Positions 8,026 to 15,228 of a DNA stretch of 21,941 nucleotides are shown here, in pieces. The DNA lies in the NCBI GenBank assembly GCA_965368405.1, contig CBDUMS010000062.1, positions 1 to 21,941 on the forward strand, in the 5' to 3' direction. The notes under the pieces are model-generated. The model did not search any database and had not been told where the DNA came from. It saw nothing but the letters and a program-made list of their open reading frames with translations. Positions within the stretch are counted from its first letter, which is position 1; each line of letters begins with the position of its first letter. The position numbers and the translations under genes are program-made. Source of the DNA: S012-113 sp965368405 (lineage in GTDB: Bacteria > Bacteroidota > Bacteroidia > Cytophagales > Cyclobacteriaceae).

Positions 8026-10176
8026 TTATAATGATTTTAATTGATTTAATGTTGGATCCTTACTGAACGTAATGAAAACCCCTAAAAAGATGAATCTTGG
8101 AGCAGGCAAAGTGTTTGCCGTACCTTCAAAAACTCCTTCAGCATTCGGTGTTCTGGAATAGGTGTAGCCAAATATGTTTTCTCTTCCAAGCACATTGGTT
8201 ACGCTCCCATAAACGATGATACTTTGCGTGGCTAGGTAACTAACACTTAAGCTGAGGTCGAGATACATTGGCGTTCTACCACTATTAAATGATGAGGTAT
8301 TAGGATCATTATAAGGTCGTGGCGAAGCCACGGTGTATGTTCCGCTGAATTGAGTTTTTAGCGCTGAAACAAAATGCTTATAGACCACCGAAAGATTATG
8401 CTGCGACGCATAGGTTGGCATAGCGCTAACAGGATAATCCCTATAATCGCGTTCCGTATCCAAATAGGAATAAGAAATCCAATAATCGGCATTGCGGATA
8501 GTTTTATTATCTCTCCAGAACACATCTATGCCGCGTGCATAACCGTTGCCATCATTTGTGATAAGTGTATTATTATAAGGATTGGCCGGGTCGAACTTAA
8601 CTAAATCGCGATACCTTTTGATATATCCTTCGATACGGAAAGTCTGCTTGGAAGTGATGATTTGATAATTAAGAATTAAATGGTCCGCTTTTTCAAAATC
8701 AAGCCGATTGTTAATTCTTACGAGGTCGTCGGCAGCCGCCTGCTGAAAGCTTCCGGCAGCAAAGGCCACCTGACTATGCTGCCCTGTTTTATACCCTAAA
8801 GAAAAGCGAGGTGCTATATATAAGTTTTCATTTAGGTTGGTGTATTCAACTCGAGCTCCGAGTCGCGCCACGAAATTTTTAGATAAATAAATGTCTGTTT
8901 CTGCAAATGCAGAATAGATCGGGTTTTGGTATCCTACATTTATTGCAATATCATCAGAATTAGAATAGCCAAAATTACTTTCGGAGTAGAGCAACTCAGC
9001 ACCAGTATTTAAGGCGATGCGATCGGTAATATCTCCTTTTAAATTAGCTTTAAGATGACCTCCTTTGGTGATTTCCACGATGTCTTCCTGTCCATTTAAT
9101 ATTATATCTTCGTTGTGCGTTATGGATGCACCGGTATGATAGCTCCATTTTTTGCCTAACAAGTTTTTGAACGAGGTGTTGCCATAGAAATAGTTATTCT
9201 TAATATCCACTAATTCCCTGTTTGGACCCTGATAAAGCCTGAAGTTATTTGTACTCATATTTCCATAAACCTTTAACATGCCTGTATTGCCTATCATTTG
9301 TCGTACTGCGAGGTTCGCCTGGGCACTTTCGGGTGCTTTAACCCAATCATTTTCTTGTTCCACCAAGGCGAAATAGGGAGTCATATTATAATATGCCCCT
9401 TGCGCTGCGATAGAAGACTTTGCCCAGGATTGGGTATGACTTATCTCGCCACCTACCGTCATTAAGCTTAAATCGGTCCTGGTTTGAGTAGGTTTTTCTT
9501 TAGTTGTTAATATTAATGCTGATGATAGTGCCTGACCATATTCTGCCGAGTACCCGCCCGTACTAAAACTTGTGCCACTAAACATAAATGGCGAAAACCT
9601 TCCGCGGGTTGGGGTATTGGGAATTGTGGTTGAATAGGGACTTAATACCTGAAGGCCATCGATATAGGTCTTGGTTTCATTTCCTGAACCTCCTCTTACA
9701 AATAATCTACCCTCCTCGCCTACTGCCTGGGTTCCTGGCAAGGTATTGAGTGCCCCTGCAATATCTGCGGTTGCACCAGCCGTAGTAACAATATCCAGTG
9801 GTTTTAGGACTTCACTTTTCGTGTTGTCCCCGCCCTGAAAAACGCCCGCTGTTATCACCACAGCATCCATTTTATTAATGGATTCCTTTAATCGAACCTC
9901 TACGTTCACAGGCTTGCCATTTAGGTGAATTTCAATTTCCTGATCGAGATATCCTATATAGGTAACGGCGAGATATGCAGGACCAGTAAGATCGGTTTTG
10001 AAATGAAAATGACCATCTAGATCCGTACTTACTCCAGTGTAAGTACCCTTTATAAAGACATTGGCGCCAATTAAGGGTTCATTGGCACTGTCAGTAATAA
10101 GACCCGAAATATTCGTCTGAGCGATCGTCGAAATTGCGATCAGAAGAAGTAGAATGATTTGTATTGCTGCTTTCAT
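8026..10176 (-). CDS. TonB-dependent outer-membrane receptor with carboxypeptidase-like domain
   Basis: A 716-residue outer-membrane active transporter. The signal peptide covers residues 1-19. A CarboxypepD_reg-like domain follows (about 22-100: ISGLITDSANEPLIGANV). The plug domain (about 105-230) includes the segments LNTLPGTQAVGEEGRLFVR and GGSGNETKTYIDGLQV. The rest is a beta-barrel with alternating aromatic strands ending near FIFLGVFITF. About ten residues (KDPTLNQLKSL) extend past the last strand. There is no SusD partner in the window, which argues against a polysaccharide-utilisation locus and for a small substrate such as a chelated metal, though the substrate cannot be read from sequence. 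It leads a run with DUF2141, TPR, kinase and regulator genes. Confidence 0.92.
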   Translation of the reverse strand: MKAAIQIILLLLIAISTIAQTNISGLITDSANEPLIGANVFIKGTYTGVSTDLDGHFHFKTDLTGPAYLAVTYIGYLDQEIEIHLNGKPVNVEVRLKESINKMDAVVITAGVFQGGDNTKSEVLKPLDIVTTAGATADIAGALNTLPGTQAVGEEGRLFVRGGSGNETKTYIDGLQVLSPYSTTIPNTPTRGRFSPFMFSGTSFSTGGYSAEYGQALSSALILTTKEKPTQTRTDLSLMTVGGEISHTQSWAKSSIAAQGAYYNMTPYFALVEQENDWVKAPESAQANLAVRQMIGNTGMLKVYGNMSTNNFRLYQGPNRELVDIKNNYFYGNTSFKNLLGKKWSYHTGASITHNEDIILNGQEDIVEITKGGHLKANLKGDITDRIALNTGAELLYSESNFGYSNSDDIAINVGYQNPIYSAFAETDIYLSKNFVARLGARVEYTNLNENLYIAPRFSLGYKTGQHSQVAFAAGSFQQAAADDLVRINNRLDFEKADHLILNYQIITSKQTFRIEGYIKRYRDLVKFDPANPYNNTLITNDGNGYARGIDVFWRDNKTIRNADYWISYSYLDTERDYRDYPVSAMPTYASQHNLSVVYKHFVSALKTQFSGTYTVASPRPYNDPNTSSFNSGRTPMYLDLSLSVSYLATQSIIVYGSVTNVLGRENIFGYTYSRTPNAEGVFEGTANTLPAPRFIFLGVFITFSKDPTLNQLKSL

Positions 10177-10217
10177 AACAATACAAAGAATGAAAAGCTT
10201 GGGTACTCATTAAAATA

Positions 10218-10231
10218 AGTTCTACCGAACT
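10218..10231 (-). terminator. Weak hairpin downstream of moaE
   Basis: AGTTC and GAACT are 5-base inverted arms separated by TACC. Read on the minus strand it follows the moaE stop by about 45 bases and is followed by the AT-rich run TATTTTAA. It could be a weak terminator for the eight-gene operon or an operator in front of the TonB receptor gene. The short stem makes either reading uncertain. Confidence 0.25.
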
Positions 10232-10274
10232 GTAGAATAATCAGGATGAATTGTAATTCTCGCTAATGAATTGT

Positions 10275-10691
10275 CTACGGGTGAGCAGAAACCCACTGTT
10301 CTCCATCGGTAAAAATCTCCTTTTTCCAGATCGGAACAGTTTTTTTCAAAGTATCGATAGCATATTCGCAAGCGTCGAATCCTTGCTGGCGATGCGCCGT
10401 CGCTACCGCGATAACAACTGGAATATCACCGATTTCTAACTTGCCAACGCGGTGATGAATAGCCATCTCTACGACAGGCCATTTTTGCTTAGTGGTAGCA
10501 ACGATTTTCTGCATTTCTTTGAGAGCCATAGGTTCGTAGGCCTCAAACTCCAGATATTGCACATCTCGACCCTTAGTTGCATTTCTTACCGTACCAATAA
10601 ATACATTTATCGCACCAGCATCATCAGCGCCAACGGCATTAATTATTTCCTCGGGTATAAGTTCAGTATGAGATATGTAAAGTAGATCCAT
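10275..10691 (-). CDS. moaE: Molybdopterin synthase catalytic (large) subunit
   Basis: A 138-residue MoaE, which converts precursor Z (cPMP) to molybdopterin using the thiocarboxylate on MoaD. Family signatures are KGRDVQYLEFEAYEPMA (40-56), HHRVGKLEIGD (79-89), AHRQQGFDACEYAIDTLK (99-116) and the catalytic Lys region VPIWKKE (119-125). I place the start at ATG 10691: it follows the moaD stop TAA by one base, has a strong GGAGG 7 bases upstream, and gives the family-like N-terminus. A start at 10730 would overlap moaD by 38 bases and add 13 unlikely residues. No other cofactor genes (moaA, moaC, moeA) are in the window. Confidence 0.93.
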   Translation of the reverse strand: MDLLYISHTELIPEEIINAVGADDAGAINVFIGTVRNATKGRDVQYLEFEAYEPMALKEMQKIVATTKQKWPVVEMAIHHRVGKLEIGDIPVVIAVATAHRQQGFDACEYAIDTLKKTVPIWKKEIFTDGEQWVSAHP

Positions 10692-10692
10692 C

Positions 10693-10929
10693 TTATCCTC
10701 CACTAACTGGTGGTATAATGGCAATTTCATCGTTCGTGCCTATTTCTGCATCAGCTGATGCATATTCGCTATTCACCGCAACCAGCAAAGAGGTTAATTT
10801 ATTAAGCTGGGTGTATTCGGATTTCAGATGATCGAGGAGCTTCTCAACTGTAGGTATGGCCTCTTCTATAACAATACTGCTACTTCCAACAATTTCTCTA
10901 GCAATTCCGAATAGCTTCACTGTTATCAT
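10693..10929 (-). CDS. moaD: Molybdopterin synthase sulfur-carrier (small) subunit
   Basis: A 78-residue ubiquitin-fold sulfur carrier. It ends in PPVSGG, whose terminal Gly-Gly is adenylated and thiocarboxylated before sulfur transfer in the MoaE active site. The N-terminus MITVKLFGIAREIVG is typical of the family. The codons for the final two glycines (GGAGGA) also form the Shine-Dalgarno sequence for moaE. The gene starts 3 bases after the glycosyltransferase stop codon, so it sits inside the same operon as the glycan genes. Confidence 0.93.
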   Translation of the reverse strand: MITVKLFGIAREIVGSSSIVIEEAIPTVEKLLDHLKSEYTQLNKLTSLLVAVNSEYASADAEIGTNDEIAIIPPVSGG

Positions 10930-10932
10930 ATC

Positions 10933-12018
10933 CTAATATTTTCGTCCCTTCCAAGCAATTTTACCCGGTATCAAGTAATAAATTAACGACACAAAGGAAA
11001 AAATGGCATTATAAAACTCAAAAATAATACTCCCTAAAATATTTACGCTACGTTTCAACTTATTTGCCGCCAAACTTATAAAACTATATCGTAGAATCAA
11101 CTTCGTAATCAATACACCCATGCCGAAAGCTGGATTAAGTATGAGAAGCAGAAGAATTATTGCAAAAAATGATGTCTGGATAAATAATAATAAAATCATT
11201 AAAAGGGGCAAATCAAAAGCTCCTGTCATCCATCGTTTTCGTTGAACTAATAAATCTTTAAGAGAATTTTGAGCTTTTGATAGATTAAGAACATCCGGAT
11301 GGAAGAGATTCACCGTTTTATATTGCCCTTTGATAGCATTAAAAAGCTCAAGGTCTTCCGTAACCGAAAATGACATGGCTTCATAACCCCCTACCTCCTC
11401 ATATACAGACTTCCTCATGAGCATATTATTACCCATGGTTGTTACAGGAATATTAAGATCCGATACTGCTTTGAGCATGCTGGTAGCAAAAAGCCAATCG
11501 ATTTGCTGTAAATATGCCAATAACCCTTTTCCTTCCACCACTGAAGTACCTGTAACCAAGGCAGTAGTGTCATCCATCCCTAAGAGCATCGATCTTAGCC
11601 ATGTAGGTGGAACGCTTATATCCGCATCGGTAATAAAAATGTATTCGCCTTTGGCTTTTTTTATGAGTTGAGCTAGAACATTCGCCTTGCCATTGCCCTT
11701 AATTGTCTTTTTATAGATTGGATGACATTTGAACTGCTTATGAAGCGCCGAATACGCTTCAGCAACTTCCCTGGTGCGGTCTTGACTCATATCATCACCA
11801 ATAAGAACTTCATAGCTTCCCATTGGATAATCTAACCTTAATAAGGATTCTAGGGTATCGGTAAGGTTGTCCTCTTCATTACGGGCTGCAATCAATATAG
11901 AAACAAATGGCGTGGTGTCAAGTCCGCCTTGTTCATTCTTATAATTAAAAACCCAAAGAATTATCAAAACCAGATAAATCGACACAACAAGCCCTGCCAG
12001 TATGACTAAAAGGATCAT
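10933..12018 (-). CDS. Membrane GT2 family glycosyltransferase
   Basis: A 361-residue processive-type GT2 enzyme. An N-terminal membrane segment (about 3-24) precedes the catalytic domain. ILIAARNEEDN opens the nucleotide-sugar fold, with DDMSQD at 75-80, the metal-binding DAD at 131-133, the TED acid motif at 220-222 and QRKRW at 259-263. Two or three C-terminal membrane segments (about 272-295 and 330-352) follow, ending in WKGRKY. The donor sugar and acceptor are unknown; a lipid acceptor in the inner membrane is likely from the architecture. Its start overlaps the deacetylase stop by 4 bases (ATGA). It is a paralogue of the glycosyltransferase at 14089-15219, with the QRKRW motif at the same residue number. 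Confidence 0.9.
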   Translation of the reverse strand: MILLVILAGLVVSIYLVLIILWVFNYKNEQGGLDTTPFVSILIAARNEEDNLTDTLESLLRLDYPMGSYEVLIGDDMSQDRTREVAEAYSALHKQFKCHPIYKKTIKGNGKANVLAQLIKKAKGEYIFITDADISVPPTWLRSMLLGMDDTTALVTGTSVVEGKGLLAYLQQIDWLFATSMLKAVSDLNIPVTTMGNNMLMRKSVYEEVGGYEAMSFSVTEDLELFNAIKGQYKTVNLFHPDVLNLSKAQNSLKDLLVQRKRWMTGAFDLPLLMILLLFIQTSFFAIILLLLILNPAFGMGVLITKLILRYSFISLAANKLKRSVNILGSIIFEFYNAIFSFVSLIYYLIPGKIAWKGRKY

Positions 12019-12632
12019 AACGATTGAAAGGAATACTTAAGTTGAGCGAAATGATTGAGGTAACCCGGCAAGACTACCTTAACTAAATCGATGGTTTTTA
12101 CAGAATCATGAAATAGCACGATCGATCCTCGTTGCGTAGCGCCAATTGTCTTTTTCAGACAATACTCTTCAGAAATCGATCTGTCAAAGTCTCCCGAAAG
12201 CACATCCCACATTACAATTTTATAGTCCGCTTTCATTTTGGCATATTGCGATGGCTTAATTCTTCCATGCGGTGGACGAAACAGTTTTTGAGAAGCACCT
12301 GCCAGTAAGCTTTCCGCGGCTGCAGTATTTTCAATATAAGCCTTATCTAAAGTAGCCCAGCCATTAAGATGGTTACGGGTGTGATTACCGACAGCATGGC
12401 CACGTTCAATAACCTCCTTATAAACCTCGGGATATCGTTCTATGTTTTCCCCAACCATAAAGAAAGTTGCTTTCGCATTATATTGATCGAGAAGATCAAG
12501 TATCCATGGCGTTGCTTCGGGGATGGGACCGTCATCGAAGGTTAGAAAGATTTCTTTATTCTTTGTTCTTTTTCGCCATAAGATATTCGGAAAAAGGAGC
12601 CTAAAGGCAGCTGGTGTTTTATGCAAGTACAT
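12015..12632 (-). CDS. Polysaccharide deacetylase family protein (NodB, CE4)
   Basis: A 205-residue NodB-homology enzyme that removes N- or O-acyl groups from a carbohydrate. All five family motifs can be seen: TFDDGP (31-36, catalytic Asp33 and metal ligand Asp34), HTRNH (84-88, metal ligands His84 and His88), RPPHG (119-123), the MWDVLSGDFD block (141-150) and LFHDS (173-177, catalytic His175). Motif 3 has His where Tyr is usual. There is no signal peptide or membrane anchor, so it should act in the cytoplasm or at the inner leaflet, unlike most exported peptidoglycan or chitin deacetylases. It is 3 bases downstream of the phosphatase gene and overlaps the next glycosyltransferase by 4 bases. 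Confidence 0.92.
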   Translation of the reverse strand: MYLHKTPAAFRLLFPNILWRKRTKNKEIFLTFDDGPIPEATPWILDLLDQYNAKATFFMVGENIERYPEVYKEVIERGHAVGNHTRNHLNGWATLDKAYIENTAAAESLLAGASQKLFRPPHGRIKPSQYAKMKADYKIVMWDVLSGDFDRSISEEYCLKKTIGATQRGSIVLFHDSVKTIDLVKVVLPGYLNHFAQLKYSFQSL

Positions 12633-12635
12633 GAT

Positions 12636-13853
12636 CTAACGGGCTTCTACGCGGCAAGAAAGCATGGTTATGTCATCTTTGTAACTAACATTACCCCTAA
12701 ATTCATCCAGTTCAATTAATAATTCCTGATGAATTTGCGGCAAGTTTTTCTTATAGTTGGTTTTAATATAGTCCAAGAGGTGATCGCTACCAATCTCCTC
12801 ACCTGCCTCATTTTCGGTTTCCGTTACACCATCGGTATAAGCAAACAAGGTAAATCCTTCTAAGTCGGGTATAAAACCTTCTGATATAAAGGGCAAAGGG
12901 TCAAAAACTCCTAAAACCGTAGTTCCAACATCCAGATTATGTAAACTACCGTGATCATCGATAAGAATAGGCGGGTTATGACCCGCATTAATGTAGACCA
13001 TAGTATTGAGTTCATGGTCGTAAATAGCCGCGAAAAATGTAATAAAACTCTCTCCCTTACCACTTTCCTGAATCTGATAGTTCAAGGCTTCTACAATCTC
13101 GGTAAGATTGGATGTATGCCGTAACATAGTATGTAAGGATGCCTGAAAATTCGACATCATTAGAGCGGCGGGTATTCCTTTGCCAGATACATCGGCGATA
13201 CATACTAAAAACTGATTTTTATTAATAGGAATGTAATCGTAATAATCTCCTCCAACCGTATGATGAGGCAAATAACTCGCCTCTACCTTTAACCGTACAC
13301 CATCAGGTAGATTGGCAGGGAATAAAAATGATTGTACATTTTTGGCAATTTCGAGCTCTTTTCGAATGGCTTCTTCCTCGAGTTGCCTTCGTGCCAATCG
13401 CTTGTTTTCTATGGCTACAATTATCAAATTACTAATAGCCTGCAAAAAAGTAAGGTTGAGCTCACTCTCATCCGCCTGGCTCCCTGTAGCCAAAACCAGT
13501 GCTAATAACTGTGTTTTATGGAATATCGGTATGGCTACTTTAAAATGATCGAATGGTGACTCCAAGTTATTTATAGCCGTAATTTGCTTTAGTTCGAGAA
13601 GTTCCTGTGGAAGTTCACAACTCTCTTTTAAATCTACAGGCAAACCAAACGACACTTTGGCCTGCCAACTACCTTCTAAAACAAAAAGGGCATATTTAGA
13701 AATATTGAGATTTGCCCGTATGGTGAAATCATAAATTTTATACAAAGCAGTTTCCGGCAAATTGCTATTAATAGCCTCGGTTATCTCGAGCAGGGAATCG
13801 AGCTCCATCTGCTTGAGATTGTATTGCTTCTTATAGTCCGTTATTTCACTCAT
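12636..13853 (-). CDS. GAF-SpoIIE/RsbU-type PP2C serine phosphatase
   Basis: A 405-residue cytoplasmic protein phosphatase. The N-terminal ~150 residues look like a GAF-type sensory domain, joined by a charged coiled-coil linker (about 150-173) to a SpoIIE/RsbU PP2C domain. Catalytic metal ligands are visible: VGGDYYDY (200-207, Asp203), ADVSGKGIPAALMMS (220-234, Asp221), AYTDGVTE (338-345, Asp341) and KDDITML (392-398, Asp393/394). INAGHNPP (288-295) is also characteristic. Such enzymes usually dephosphorylate STAS-domain anti-sigma antagonists, but no STAS, anti-sigma or sigma gene is present, so its target here is unknown. It lies 6 bases from the small gene upstream and 3 from the deacetylase gene. 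Confidence 0.92.
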   Translation of the reverse strand: MSEITDYKKQYNLKQMELDSLLEITEAINSNLPETALYKIYDFTIRANLNISKYALFVLEGSWQAKVSFGLPVDLKESCELPQELLELKQITAINNLESPFDHFKVAIPIFHKTQLLALVLATGSQADESELNLTFLQAISNLIIVAIENKRLARRQLEEEAIRKELEIAKNVQSFLFPANLPDGVRLKVEASYLPHHTVGGDYYDYIPINKNQFLVCIADVSGKGIPAALMMSNFQASLHTMLRHTSNLTEIVEALNYQIQESGKGESFITFFAAIYDHELNTMVYINAGHNPPILIDDHGSLHNLDVGTTVLGVFDPLPFISEGFIPDLEGFTLFAYTDGVTETENEAGEEIGSDHLLDYIKTNYKKNLPQIHQELLIELDEFRGNVSYKDDITMLSCRVEAR

Positions 13854-13859
13854 TCTTAT

Positions 13860-14117
13860 TTACTCGCGTAAATTATGGGCCATTAAACCCTTTTTTGAAG
13901 CAAGATAGTGATAATCACCATAATTCGAATTAAACTCTGATTCAGATAGTTCTATCTCTGTTTCCGGAGTAGTAAAGCATTTTACCCATTCCTTCTTAAT
14001 CAGGTTCCAAAGAGTTAATACAAGTTCATCTTCCGATATTCCTGATTGATCTTTAACGTCCTGAAAGGATGTTACAAAGTATAATTGATCAATTACCTGA
14101 TCTTCGAGCGCTGTCAT
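13860..14117 (-). CDS. Small uncharacterised protein, possible winged-helix fold
   Basis: An 85-residue acidic protein of unknown function. Its pattern of two or three helices (VIDQLYFVTSFQDVKDQ, then SEDELVLTLWNLIKKEWVK) followed by a polar loop and a short strand-like end (YHYLASKKGLMAH) resembles a winged helix-turn-helix; this is inference from pattern only. It has no signal peptide or membrane segment. The only available ATG overlaps the end of the upstream glycosyltransferase by 29 bases, and the phosphatase gene starts 6 bases after its stop. The tight coupling suggests it is a real gene and a partner or regulator of the adjacent enzymes. Confidence 0.65.
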   Translation of the reverse strand: MTALEDQVIDQLYFVTSFQDVKDQSGISEDELVLTLWNLIKKEWVKCFTTPETEIELSESEFNSNYGDYHYLASKKGLMAHNLRE

Positions 14118-15219
14118 AGTGTTTCCTGTCTTTCCATCCGTATCCAGTTGTAGTAGCAGTAATTGCCGTGAAAACTACGTAAATCGGATAAATAATAGCT
14201 AAAATAATAAACTCATGGAGCAGAAACCTAGTCTTGAAGAACTTTTGTACCTCTAGTAAAAACCAATACTCAAAAAATACTTTCGTTAGAAAAAGATTGA
14301 GCGCTAGATACCACGAGATTTGATCAGAATATACAAGCAGCGGTAAAATGAGGGTAATGAAGTTTACAAGAAAAATAAAGATTGCAAGCAACTTTGTGGC
14401 CTTACTCTTATAGGCAGTCCATTTCCCTGCCCATCGCTTTCGCTGATTATAGAATGCCGCAGCAGTAGAAGCCGGAACTGTGGATACAATAGCGTCCTGA
14501 TTCATACAAAAAGCCACAGCACCTTTTGTTTCACCAATATCATGAAGCAGAAAAATATCATCCCCAGAACTTATTGTACTACCTGCCAAATTCGACGATT
14601 GAAGATAAACCTCTTTTCTGAAAGCCATATTTGCCGCATTGGCCATAGTAGGATACCCAAACCCCAGTGTAGCCGCTCCAGTACTAATTAGTGAACTAAA
14701 TTCTATTGCTTGCCATCGCTGAAAAATTGTATGTGCTGGACCAAGTTTTACAGGGCCTGAAATCATCTGAACCTCGTTATTTTCAAACCCGAGAATCATG
14801 CTATTAACCCAATTGGGTGCCATCGAGCAGTCTCCATCAGTTGTTAGGATGATATTCCCCTTAGCAGCCTCTACTCCCTTTCTTACGGCGGCTTTTTTGC
14901 CCTCCTGATCGAGGAGCTGTAACAGGCTCATAGGAAGCTGAGCAGAATTAATAAAGTCTTCAATACGTTTAGCGGTATCATCAGTAGAATGATCGTCGAT
15001 AAATATTATTTCTAAGTTTTGAGAAGGGTAAACTTGAGCATTAAGATCATTCAGCAATCGATCGATATTTTTGGCTTCATTTCTTACGGCAATTATTACC
15101 GACACCTTGGGTATAAAAGATTCGTTGGATTGATGGATCACAATTCGCTCCCAACCGATCCAAAATAATAGGATGAGGAATAAATAGAGTATGAGCACAA
15201 CTGCGACAAATACGGCCAT
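14089..15219 (-). CDS. Membrane GT2 family glycosyltransferase
   Basis: A 376-residue glycosyltransferase with the same plan as the 10933-12018 enzyme. It has an N-terminal membrane segment (about 3-23), then the GT2 fold with VIIAVRNEAKN, DDHSTDD at 75-81, DGD at 128-130 and the acidic SGDD motif at 218-221, followed by QRKRW at 259-263. C-terminal membrane segments lie at about 273-293, 298-320 and 334-358. It ends in a basic tail starting GYGWKDRKHYD. The architecture resembles lipid-linked sugar transferases and carotenoid glycosyltransferases (CrtQ type); donor and acceptor cannot be read from sequence. It starts 9 bases after the flippase-like gene and overlaps the next small gene. Confidence 0.9.
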   Translation of the reverse strand: MAVFVAVVLILYLFLILLFWIGWERIVIHQSNESFIPKVSVIIAVRNEAKNIDRLLNDLNAQVYPSQNLEIIFIDDHSTDDTAKRIEDFINSAQLPMSLLQLLDQEGKKAAVRKGVEAAKGNIILTTDGDCSMAPNWVNSMILGFENNEVQMISGPVKLGPAHTIFQRWQAIEFSSLISTGAATLGFGYPTMANAANMAFRKEVYLQSSNLAGSTISSGDDIFLLHDIGETKGAVAFCMNQDAIVSTVPASTAAAFYNQRKRWAGKWTAYKSKATKLLAIFIFLVNFITLILPLLVYSDQISWYLALNLFLTKVFFEYWFLLEVQKFFKTRFLLHEFIILAIIYPIYVVFTAITATTTGYGWKDRKHYDSARRSGN

Positions 15220-15228
15220 TACTTCTGA

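Noticed and set aside
8026..10176. Polysaccharide-utilisation locus around the TonB receptor
   Set aside because: No SusD-like gene, glycoside hydrolase or anti-sigma/ECF pair adjoins it; the neighbours are DUF2141, TPR and two-component genes.
10691..10730. Longer moaE start at 10730
   Set aside because: It would overlap moaD by 38 bases and add 13 residues not typical of MoaE, while ATG 10691 has a strong Shine-Dalgarno and a 1-base gap.
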